Of a stretch of DNA of 64,000 nucleotides, positions 33,901 to 43,700 are shown one piece after another. The position numbers and the translations under genes are program-made. The notes beneath the pieces are model-generated. The model worked only from the letters and a program-made list of their open reading frames with translations. It did no database searches and was not told the DNA's origin. This stretch comes from Plasmopara viticola. Its lineage: Eukaryota > Oomycota > Peronosporomycetes > Peronosporales > Peronosporaceae. Numbering within the stretch: position 1 is the stretch's first letter; the number at the start of each line of letters is the position of its first letter. The stretch spans positions 496,001 through 560,000 of the forward strand of contig MBPM02000033.1 of the NCBI GenBank assembly GCA_001695595.3, given 5' to 3'.

Positions 33901-34670
33901 CGACAACAACTTGAGACGGAAGCAAAGGCATTCTTACGTCGACCAGTAGACTCGAGTGCGAAAAAGTCGCGCTTGTCGATACTTGAACAACGGTTAGCAT
34001 TGACAAAAAAGGATTTGACAAAGTTGCACGAGCGTCCTCGGTCTCGCAAACGGATTGTTCGGGCGTCTGAAGTCGGACGTGCCGTGCGCAACTTTATTCT
34101 CAAACAAACCACTATAAGGTCAGATGCCGATTTATCAACCTCGTCATCTGCTTGTAAAGAAATGAACGAGAATTCCATGTCTCTCCGTACGTTTGGCCGG
34201 TTTGGTTCTTGCTTGTAGCTAATTCGACTGAGTAGCTTCTTTTGCGAATAGATTCTGTCTTTCGAGAGCTGGAGCAACTTCATTTGCCTACGGATGGAAG
34301 CAATCACAATTGGACTTGTCGAGGCTATACATCAAGGACTCGCATGAAAAAGTATTCGATTGTGACACTAGCAGACGTCCTGTCGACTTCCAACCTTCGT
34401 CCTCGCACAGCCAGTAGCAAAGTACATTGCGACTTGACACCGACGCGTACTTTAAATGTAAAACGAAAGCACGAGAATACAGCAACAAAAGAGACGCGAG
34501 CTAAACAAGGTTCGATCGCACAAACGAAATCTCGTCAGGAGCTCGTTGACTATCACTGGCATAGCACAAATGTTGCAACTCAAAAGGAACGAACAGCAAC
34601 AAGTATTTGCGTGGATTCGGATAAAGATACCAGAGTACGTAGATATGACGTCAAGGTAGCGCATACGTGA
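30934..34670 (+). CDS. EF-hand and WD40 repeat protein, WDR49/WDR64-like (probable axonemal protein); two exons
   Basis: The model is join(30934..34186, 34252..34670), 1223 residues. The N-terminus has an EF-hand (loop DVNGDEKIDWDE, about residues 58-69). A long run of diverged WD40 repeats follows (for example ELWDLS, HLKGVTALVAFRS, LSVMDTESSKEVGTFDAHGS, GDDTGSVKVVNIVNG, SSTSGQVNLWSIDG near the end). EF-hand plus two propellers is the plan of the WDR49/WDR64/EFCAB8 group, found in ciliated organisms. Exon 1 alone would stop at 34218. A strong donor (GTACGT at 34187), a CTAAT branch site and an AG at 34251 define a 65-nt intron that joins it in frame to a 139-residue basic tail, so I prefer the longer form. 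ATG 30934 is the first good start. An upstream exon is possible. The gene converges on the sestrin gene (stop codons 359 bp apart). Confidence 0.82.
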
Positions 34671-35029
34671 CAATCAGTCATCGAGGAAGCCTGAAATCTT
34701 CGCTGCAGCCATAAAGTGCAACAATACCTTACATTTATTTACGTTTTTTTAACTGTAGCTCATGCTTCTATCGCTTTAAAGCTGCTTATTCTGAATAGAA
34801 GTCGTCCATCGTCAAAGTGCCCTGCTCAAAATTATTACAATACGTTTCATCTTTGCTCGTTCGCGTCGACTGCATTGAAGGTAAAGCTTTGTACTGGTCG
34901 AGGCGAGGCAGTCGGCACATCGTCTGACACTGCGGACATCACTCAAAAAGATAAAGTACGCAAAACTGGGCCAAGCACGCACTGGTTGGCCACAGAGACA
35001 CATACAAGGACCTGAGACCGCAAGTCTCT
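34671..35029. other. Convergent intergenic spacer
   Basis: A 359-bp spacer between the stop codons of the EF-hand/WD40 gene and sestrin. It should hold both 3' UTRs. No other feature was seen. Confidence 0.4.
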
Positions 35030-36859
35030 TCAGCGCATGTGATTCATAACAGCACGAAGCCCATACATCAACCCAGCCTGTTTTCGTGCTTCAGCAACCA
35101 AAAGAATCACATGGCACTTTTCCGACGGACTCAGTGTGTGATCAAAGTGCGCAAAGTCTTCTTTCCGCACTTTCCAGGGCGTACACGCCACTTTTTTTAA
35201 AAAAATCTTAGTTGGTCGATTTAAATATGTATTCACTTGACGGTAGTCATAGTCATCGTGGCAGATCCCGAAAATTCGGTGCACATAGTACCACACAGCG
35301 TCCCGGTACGGCCTCGTGTCGACACACTCCTCCTTCCGCGTGCCAAAATAGTCGTAGGTGAGCTTGTTAGTCAAATTAAACAAATCCTCGAGAATCTGCC
35401 CCGCTTCTCCGGGAAAATAGCGCTTGACAAGTGAGAAACAGTGCTCATCCCAGCTAAAATCCTCCGTGTGAAGCACCTCGTACTCCTGTGACCGTACGTC
35501 AAAATCACTGTAGCGCATGACACTTCCACCGCAGAACCGCCAGAGCGTGTCTCTTCTTCGAGTGACATTCGGAGTCGCCTTTCCATGATCCGTTTCGTCA
35601 ACTGCAATCTCAAAGCCGTCGTCAGCGCCATAACTGTCGTCCTCATTCACTTCGTCGTTCTCTTGTTCCTCACCCGTCTCTTCCTCTTCGTCTGCCGTGT
35701 CACTGTCCAACCCACTGTTCTTCTTAAGTCTCTTCAACAGCATATCGTCATCCCGGTCAATAGTCGACAAGTCCACGCTGCTGCAGCTACTAGCGTCGGC
35801 GCTTTCTTGATTGTCCACGCCCTCCACGGCAGCTGTCTCGGCTTCTAGAGCAATGCCAAACTGCCCAAAGACAGCAAGGTCCACTTCTTCGGCACAACCT
35901 ACCCCAAGTGCAATACTGGCCATCGAGTGTGCCTGACAAAGCACAATAATCGCATGGACAAGCTCCGAGACAGACCACGAATCGTCCTGATCCGAGCGCA
36001 GTAGTTCTGCAATATGGTCGGCAGTAAGTAGCCACGGTCGATGCGCGAGCAACGAGCTCAATTCATGGAGTCGAAAGAGCTTGGGCGGCAAAAAATCCAA
36101 TCCTTTAATCCACTCGCCGTCTCCGTTATTGACAATAAAATTGTACTGTTCCAAATCCGCTAAATAATGACACCGGAGTTCACTTGCGCCCATGACGGCA
36201 ATGTAACTGCGCCACTGCAGCGGCAACGTGCCGTCACGAGTCATGGTGGCGGCCAAACTGCGGTCAAAGAGGGCAAGGTAGCTGCGGTGCCAGGCCAGAA
36301 TCTGAGTCAAATGCGTCACACGACCAGTACGGAGAAAAGCTTGTTGAAAAATCACCCGTAGCTCCTCGTCGTCGTGGGCGTCCACGCGCGGCACGGCCTC
36401 GACAGCGTCCTCGGGCGCATCACCGTTCGGAAAAAAGTGCGACACTCGCATCTGGTGCGCGCGCAGCTCGCACGCTTCTGGATACTTTTGCTCGACCACG
36501 TGAACGATTTTGGCGAGCGCTTCCCGAATAGCTGCAAACGGCGCGTCGAGCGTCAGGCGAACCGCCGTGGGGAAATAATCCGTCAACAGAGTCGCGTCGT
36601 TCCGATCGAAAAGTTCCGTCAACTCCTCTGAGATCCGCGCAAGCATTTGCTGCTGCACGTCTTCATCCGAGACAAGGACACGTCGAAAGAAGACGTCGCG
36701 CTTGACGCCAACGCGGCGGGCTGCTTCAGCGAACGAGAGCGACTCCATGCACAGGGACTTGAAATAGGTTCGCTCTGTCACCCTTTTTGGGCAAAGCTCA
36801 ATTTGTGGAATGGACACACTGGTTAAATGACCGGATCGCTTGGGCAAACGGTGAGCCAA
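35030..36859 (-). CDS. Sestrin (stress-responsive TOR regulator)
   Basis: A single exon of 609 residues. Sestrins bind GATOR2, sense leucine in animals and lower TORC1 activity; their N-terminal half has an AhpD-like peroxidase fold. The AhpD-like half reads LPLQWRSYIAVMGASELRCH then YLADLEQYNF, with the cysteine at residue 230 and tyrosine 232 kept, but Glu 237 where animal sestrins have the proton-relay histidine. LLAHRPWLLTADHIAELL follows. The middle is an acidic insert (about 340-415, rich in Asp/Glu). The C-terminal half is well matched (SWDEHCFSLVKRYFPGEAGQ, AVWYYVHRIFGICHDDYDYR, EARKQAGLMYGLRAVM). The length exceeds the roughly 480-550 residues of animal sestrins because of the acidic linker and N-terminal extension. 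ATG 36859 is the first in frame. The family is certain; leucine sensing cannot be judged. Confidence 0.93.
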   Translation of the reverse strand: MAHRLPKRSGHLTSVSIPQIELCPKRVTERTYFKSLCMESLSFAEAARRVGVKRDVFFRRVLVSDEDVQQQMLARISEELTELFDRNDATLLTDYFPTAVRLTLDAPFAAIREALAKIVHVVEQKYPEACELRAHQMRVSHFFPNGDAPEDAVEAVPRVDAHDDEELRVIFQQAFLRTGRVTHLTQILAWHRSYLALFDRSLAATMTRDGTLPLQWRSYIAVMGASELRCHYLADLEQYNFIVNNGDGEWIKGLDFLPPKLFRLHELSSLLAHRPWLLTADHIAELLRSDQDDSWSVSELVHAIIVLCQAHSMASIALGVGCAEEVDLAVFGQFGIALEAETAAVEGVDNQESADASSCSSVDLSTIDRDDDMLLKRLKKNSGLDSDTADEEEETGEEQENDEVNEDDSYGADDGFEIAVDETDHGKATPNVTRRRDTLWRFCGGSVMRYSDFDVRSQEYEVLHTEDFSWDEHCFSLVKRYFPGEAGQILEDLFNLTNKLTYDYFGTRKEECVDTRPYRDAVWYYVHRIFGICHDDYDYRQVNTYLNRPTKIFLKKVACTPWKVRKEDFAHFDHTLSPSEKCHVILLVAEARKQAGLMYGLRAVMNHMR

Positions 36860-37817
36860 TTAAAACGGTTGTATCAGATTTTCGAGCCAATCAGTGATGC
36901 ACCTTTTCCTATATATACATTGCCAAAGTCTCGCGCCGCGTCTCGTCTGCCTCGAGTGCAGAGAGCGAGCCGCTCGGGCGCAAGTCGCGAACGGGGGCTG
37001 GCGATGAAGAGATTGGAGGCGCACGCACAGTCGCGACGCCAGTATCTCCATAATCGACCGTTGCGGAATACCGATTGCCTTCGTGTCAGAACATTATTCA
37101 TTCAAGCATGGAAAATTTCGATGAGGCGGGAAAGATCGCGTGATAGGGTACGGCCGGCTGCTCGCCTTACACTTTACTGATACTTCACACAAAAGTACGA
37201 AAAGACATGACGACAGTGGAGCAAGCTTTAAGTCAATTGACACTTCTATTATTACTCATGCAAACTGGCGGCAAGAATAGCCAGTCAAAGTGCCAAGCGC
37301 TCGTATTGATGAAAGGAGGTAATGGAGCACTCATGTACCGTACGTACTCAGCGGCAAGAACGAACGGCTAGAGCCAAATTTGATGAAAGCTATTAATAAA
37401 GTCTCAAGACTTTAATAAAAGGGGCGCGACATGCTTTGTAAAGTACGTTGTGTAAAATAGACTGTGCGGAGTTAAGGTGGCAGCCAGAAAACGGCGAGAA
37501 AGTTTAAGCATAGTTTAAATCTTACAAGTGCTACCCTGACGCCAAAGGGTTAATCGTCTTAGGCGATGGACTGACGCTTTTAGTTATCAAAGTGCATTAC
37601 GTTAAGTAATTGCCGTCCAATCGAAACTAATTTGAGCTCATTTATCGACGATTTTTTAATTTTTTTGCTGCTAGAAAGTACCCGTTTGCCGATGATTACT
37701 ACCCTGCGCGAGGATTTCAGCTGTTGTCGGTTGCTATATATAACAAGACCGTTTAACAATCATTGTGGTAAGAAAGAAATCTGCTAGTAATTACGGAGTA
37801 CCGTATAGTTAGGGCAG
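36860..37817. other. Upstream region of sestrin, intergenic
   Basis: GC-richer near the sestrin start, with a TATATATA word at about 36911 (CCTATATATACATTG). An open plus-strand frame (36827-37180) overlapping the sestrin start is Arg-rich and looks like composition only. No gene is called. Confidence 0.35.
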
Positions 37818-38125
37818 ATGTTTTCTGTTTTACGTCGACAAAAGGCTTTTCCCTCCATTGCATGTTATTACAGAATAGGTGAGCTTGTCATTCATTTCAG
37901 TACTAATTGTAGCATCAAATCTTTGCAAATTTTCACGACGCTTGCCTAGTGCTTAAGAAAGGCCAACAGAAAGATCCGGATTCAGAACGAGCCTCTTCTT
38001 TGGCAGCTGCAATATTATTGAGCACCCGTCCGCGGCGGGTACATGTATCGCATCCCAAACGCCGACGCATTGAGTTCTCGTCTCTTTTCCTTCGATGGAT
38101 CTGTCGCAAATTCTTCTGTGGCTAA
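37818..38125 (+). CDS. Possible small two-exon gene, unknown protein
   Basis: The model is join(37818..37878, 37950..38125), 78 residues. ATG 37818 opens MFSVLRRQKAFPSIACYYRI, Arg-rich and lacking acids like a mitochondrial presequence. A 71-nt intron (GTGAGC..CCTAG, with ACTAAT inside) is skipped in frame into KKGQQKDPDSERASSLAAAI and the basic stretch RPRRVHVSHPKRRRIEF, ending at TAA 38125. The correct donor, branch-like word, acceptor and frame together are suggestive, but a protein this short could be chance. A separate open frame just downstream (38153-38434, 93 residues, hydrophobic start, LEVSPKNTLHEVENDES near its end) could be a missing exon; I could not find sites that join the two. 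No family is recognised. Confidence 0.35.
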
Positions 38126-38434
38126 TTAATTCTGACTCTTAAAGCTGCTGTCATGCTATCATTTTTAATTCTTTTTCTGCACTCACTGGACATTACGGAC
38201 GACTGTAACTTCAATGCGAACAATCTCAATCGAACGAAAAAAAACAGAGTGATGCGTGCTGTTACATATATACTTCAAAGAGTGATATATGGAATAAATG
38301 CATCGCTTCTGAATCTCGAGGGCTCGTTGCTTGAAGTCTCGCCAAAAAATACATTGCACGAGGTAGAAAACGACGAGAGTTTAGCGACACTCCAAGAGCA
38401 CAGAAAAACGGTTGTGCAGACCGGCGCGCCATAA

Positions 38435-38900
38435 GTAAGTATTTTAAAGAATGGAATTGCTAGTTGAAGTTAGTTGTCTGCTGCACAGGCGGCGGCTTCA
38501 CTACTTGATCGAACCGCTGCTGATGTATTTTCCGTACGCACGACATTGTCTATCGCATGCTCGGCGACGGCACGATGCTGAACTTGGCAATATTGGGAAG
38601 AAGCATTACTTAGTGGTAGAGTCAAAATAGTGCAAATTTACATTGATCAAGTACGAAACATGATTGGATTAAAACACAGCACATCTTTCCTACAGTACAC
38701 GAGAAAATTTTAAGACAAATATTTTAACTGTCGGCTCCATTTAATATGTACTGCAGTTGCTAGACATAGAAGATTAATATTACAAGATCGGGAGCTTATT
38801 CGCTTAAAGTGAAAATGAATCGCCTTTATTCTTGCAAGGTTTTCGGCTTAATTGAGCATAAAAGCAATGATTAACAGATTTAGCAATCTCATCGACTAAA
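38435..38900. other. Intergenic, nothing recognised
   Basis: AT-rich flank up to the second SINE-like element. No coding frame or repeat is visible. Confidence 0.35.
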
Positions 38901-39223
38901 AGCTTCCAAAAAAGGTTGGGGTGACGCCCTCCTTCCAAGCGCGGGGGCTAAATGCTCGCGCGCTTTGGGCAGGTGCTCTCGGGCATCTGCAGGTCTCTAA
39001 CGAGTCTCACCCTCGACGCGACGGTCTCCAGCACCGGGCGCCACCTGGGCTCTTACCAAGTCAGAGATACACAAAATAATGGAAGACCCTCACGGCCTCG
39101 GTGCTGGCTGCACTGCCCGTCGAACGAGACCCGACGTATGCGGACACCACTCTATGCCGTGGACTAGCCAGACTGAGCCTAGCACGTGCATAACTTGGCA
39201 ACGCGATAACGTAATACATTACG
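38901..39223 (+). mobile_element. SINE-like element, copy 2
   Basis: A 323-bp unit nearly identical to 19515-19844, beginning AGCTTCCAAAAAAGGTTGGG and ending ACGTAATACATTACG. It is flanked by TCGACTAAA at 38892-38900 and 39224-39232, a perfect 9-bp target-site duplication unrelated to the one around copy 1. The shorter CATTAC tail compared with copy 1 is expected of retroposed copies. Confidence 0.78.
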
Positions 39224-39232
39224 TCGACTAAA

Positions 39233-39657
39233 GCCCACCAACTCGGAATGTGTCGAGGAAACTCGAGCAATTACAAATTCCGTGCAGAGCAAGGCATTAC
39301 TCAGAATTTTATGCGCCCGAGCTTAATGGAGGTGCATAGCACAAATTTGCAGCTCAAGATATTTTACGTTGACCTCGACTGTTTTACTCATCCCAGCTGC
39401 TCGGGCCTCAACATTGACATGGCGCGAGCTTTGGCAAGACAGCGCACTCGATGTATTCCCACTTTGAGTTATTCAATTAAAAATTGCTTTGACATGCTTC
39501 ATTAATGATTTTTTTCCCGATAAATGTAAAGTTATTATGTACTAACCGTGTTATTTCATAATAGTATTAGGTTGATTGTTGGCAATGTCATAGTATCGTT
39601 CGATGCTCTCACGCATCCCATCTCCACTAGCTTCGCCAATAAAGGGCAGCATTTAGC
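39233..39657. other. Intergenic between SINE-like element and CRN 3
   Basis: Short open frames on both strands with no recognisable domain. Confidence 0.35.
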
Positions 39658-40776
39658 TTACCTTCGTCGCTTCACGGGTTCTGCAACGCACGGGTCGGTA
39701 TCCGCCGTTGATGACTGCGCAAGTATTATCCTAATCACCTCATATGCTTCACCTGGCGTGGTTAAGGTCGTAGTCGCTATAATGGGACGGTTGTTGCTCT
39801 TAATGGAGACCCACAAAAGTTCCCAATGGTTTGTCAAATTAGTGAGTAGTGCCATCACTGGTTCGTCAACGATGCATTTTAATGCAATCAATTCCGACAA
39901 AGCCTGGAACTCGGATGCTGCTTTTACCTCCCTTTTCACTTCGATCAACATTCTCACTCCAGGCAAATGACGCAAGTAATGCGGAAACTTCTGGGCTATA
40001 GCACTCAGCACGATCATATCCGCGCGACCAACAAGATCAACATCGCAACCAGGAACTTCAACGGAAAGGATATTTGCGCCTTTCTTCACACCAAACACGC
40101 AAAGTTAATTGCTCCTCAAGACATCGCCAATGTTGCCTTCCACGTAATCACGATGACGTCCACTCTGCTCCTCCTCGATACGGCCCTTTATTCAATCAAA
40201 TTTTTCAATTGGAGTCGGACGTCCACCGGTGAATGGAACTGCGTCCACAGGCATCGCATGAAATATCAACTCTCTCACAAGTTTAATTTCCTTGGTTGAC
40301 CTCATTTGCGAGTGGACATATCGCTTAGGCTTGGACAACACAGAGTGTACATCCGGATTGCCGACCTTATCGACTAAAAAATCAATTCTGAAAGTCTTGC
40401 TCTTTAAATCGACTGCCCCCTCCCGAACCACAACCAGCACGTGAAGTTGCCGCAATTGAGGCGGTGGCATTCCATTCGTCTCCACCACGTCCCGAATCAA
40501 ATTGGTCGAGTACGAACATCCTCTGTATCCACCAGTGACACCCTTTAAAAAACCAATATATCCTCTTTTTATCGTATCGCACGAAGTTCCACACTTGGTA
40601 GCCATCCTGCGCCCTTCTTCGCCAGGAATAGCTGCAAGTCCTTGGCATCACACGTAATCTTGTTTAAATTTTTCTCCCGAATGGCCTTCTTCGAGTCCCC
40701 ACCGACTGACTCTCGTCGATGTCCACTGGAAACGCGCTGCCGCCACACCAACGATTGTACAAAAGAGCTTCGTTAT
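39658..40776 (-). pseudogene. Crinkler (CRN) effector pseudogene 3, PD-(D/E)XK-like C-terminal domain
   Basis: The expected start codon at 40776 is ATA instead of ATG, followed by the recognisable KLFCTIVGVA. One base is missing soon after, so the LFLAK domain ([14 protein letters not shown], near 40650) lies in another frame and is itself shortened. The HVLV motif is at about 40440 (LHVLVVVREGAV). The body is open from 40605 to 40192, then stops in frame (TGA, TAA) near 40180 and 40112, and resumes in the same frame at 40098-39658. That last part carries DVDLVGRADMIVL and RMLIEVKREV, spaced like the D and E-x-K of a PD-(D/E)XK nuclease, and the usual basic CRN end (EPVKRRR). Start loss, one frameshift and two nonsense codons make it a pseudogene. 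Confidence 0.85.
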
Positions 40777-43700
40777 CGTTCCTCGAGGCGGCAGATTCTG
40801 GAATGAGGTAATCGAATTATGTCTTATATTCGTTCAAGTTATCTTCCAATGATCGACATTTATTCTTATATATATTCATTTTTACACATTCAAGGTATGC
40901 TTATATACTTTATAGAAAGATAATTCAGGTTAATTAATTTACGATTGTATCATACTTTGTAATCTTGTTATGAAAAAGATACTGCAATTACTCCATCGCG
41001 TAGTGGTAGCTATTTGACGACATTTTGATTTCTAATTGTTATGGTTTTGTCCTTTAGTGTTTTCTACCCATCGATACCATAGGTTGGGGCTGGAGAAAAC
41101 CGGAATGTACGGTGAGTCGGTAGTGCAAAACCTGTTAAAGAGCGAGGACTCTCTTAGGCTCAATCGGAGGAATGTCGAATATGCAAAGACTTTAGGTATT
41201 TGCTACTAACCGGGTGTCACAAGCATTAATTTAATTGCTCAACGGTTCCGAATTATCTGCGAAAGATTGGACACTCCGAGCGCTATGGTTAGGCCCATTA
41301 GACAGCCATATAGGTAGCAAACTAGATTGCATACTCTGATGTTGTCCTTACTTTGGAGCATAAAGATTTGCGCGAGACGAATGCATCTGTGGTGGCATTT
41401 CTGCGAGCCCAGGTTGGCTACCTGTGAATAAAGTCATTTTGTAACGTGGTCAAGATGTTAGTGTGATGTCCCTTTGTCAATCTTAAATAAATCGTAGTGG
41501 CTAGATCGGTCTACTTTAATGTACTGAAGGTACAATCGTAGGGCATGACAGGGTCGTCTACAAGAAATATGATCGATTCAGCACTATGCTCCACGTTCAC
41601 GATCTACGTGCGTACTAAAGAAACCGCGGTCTAATAGCTGCTGATCAAGTCAAGGGCGATCTGATCAAGCATGACGCTAGAAATTTAAATAGAGCATGTC
41701 CCGGTTTGCATGCTACACGAAACCAGTCAACTGACAGAGATGAAAAGTTAGTGATTAAAAGAAGCGAAAACAGGCTTAAGCCTTTTCTTTGAGATAAATG
41801 TTTTTCAATCGCCGGTGTCATAGCGGCTGGAGTGGTATTTGTCCACGTAGCCACCGAAAGCTTCTCATTCAGAATCTTGCGGCGGTCAGTGCTATCGAGA
41901 TTGGTCATATAGTGTGTGTGATCTTCGTCAAATTAGTTCCACTATTAACCGAGATGGCCAGCATCGAAATGAAGAATAGGCTGCGTACAGCTCAAATCAC
42001 ACATACAGTATTTGATCTATTTGGCTACGTGTCTAGTGCGCCGTCTGAAGACTTCCAAACGCCCTGAGCCTCTCACCAAGACGTATGTTATCAAACTAGC
42101 CACCACTACCAACTTCTCCTTTCAAGGAACGAAATGGTGTACACGAGATGAGACCCTCAGTGCATCTACATGATTAAATAAATTCCGGCGCTGATTGGCT
42201 GTCCGGGCTGCACTATGTGATCAGGGCTTCGCAGATGTTGTGATAGCACTACATCTGTATGCGTACCGGTAACTCGAGATGTAACTGCACGTCTGACAAC
42301 GTCGTAAAGATGCGGACCGAGTTGAGGACGCATCATACGAAGCATATTTGCGGATGATGCTAATAAATCGAGAAGGATTAGCAAATCAACAGAGCGATAA
42401 GTAGCTACCTTTTAACACTCACAATGAGGGAGAGAGAATCATCAGTCTTCCCTCAATGTTCAAATCGATGCTAATGACACCATAGAGCACGGTGCAAGAC
42501 GTGGTTCATTCGATGAGTGAATTTCGGAAGAATTTTCGTAGATTATTGCTCAGTCGACGCATGAGATTGTTCAAATTAAGTTCAAAGTATCTTGTGTAGA
42601 GCCTAAAGCCTCTCTAGACTCAAGCTTTTAAAATTGTGATGAATGTAATTTAAGGAGCTGCGGAAAGGTCAAAACAGTGCTGATAGAAAACACGGGCTAA
42701 GAAATTTTTGCGTCTGCAGATATATTTCTTTATTCTGACATTAGCGGAAAATATTGTGCATGAGCCGACGAAAATAGACTCTGTTGTTAGTACCTAAAAA
42801 GATGTACAACTTGTTTTGAACGTCGATTGTGTTATGCTTTCAAAGTTGTACAGCCGCTAGGGACATTAGGTGGTAGTATCGATTATTGAGGTCAAATTGC
42901 CGATCAAGTCGATTGTTATCAAGATACAATCTCAGGGACAAAAAAGCGGCCACAAGTGAAGTAAAGGCAAAAGCGCCTAAGGGCTCTTATCTAAACGTTT
43001 TACATGAGGTAACAACATCAGCAGTCGGTCTATAAGAAGAGCAACTTAATTTATCTGGGGTGGCAATGCTACGAGCGTTCACGCATAAAATTGTCTGGGA
43101 CAAAGCTTCTAACCGTTTTTTAGCGTAGCCACAAAACGGCTGCAAAAGAAGCAAGGGATGCCAAAATGGAGACAGGGGAACGACGAACTTTGACTTAAGC
43201 CAAGCGGATATAAATAATGTGGTTAGATGGAGTCGGTCGCCTCACATGCTAGGAATCTCGATCCCGATGACCTCGATCGACCGATCGTACCATAATCCTC
43301 ATTGCCCATCTATGCACGATAGACAACTACCCTGACAAACCCTTTTGTATTCGCATGTCGATGATCTCTGATTACCTAAAGAATACTATCAGGGCAAAGA
43401 TTAATTAAGAGTGTTTAATTAGCAAGATATAGGTCACCTTTCTATTTGACATCTGACAATAAAAAATGTATGGGGAGGGGGATTTTTCTTTAGCACTGCA
43501 CGAAACTAAAACCAGAAATTTAATTGAGCGGATTAAAATGACTGGAACGTGACATTCAGGCCGGGATTGTCGTTCGCCTAGTCAATTTTATCATACAAGT
43601 ACGAGTCCTTAATCGTCATCTCGATGTTGCTGTCGTGAGGATCAAATTGCGAATCAAGTCTAGTGCCGGGAGCATGCGATTTCTTTCATACAATCGCTAT

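Noticed and set aside
36827..37180. 117-codon Arg-rich plus-strand frame overlapping the sestrin start
   Set aside because: Composition-driven, lies over the sestrin promoter, no domain, promoter or splice evidence.
38153..38434. 93-residue frame with hydrophobic start, considered as a secreted RxLR-type effector
   Set aside because: No RxLR or EER motif and no convincing signal-peptide cleavage site; kept only as a possible exon near 37818-38125.
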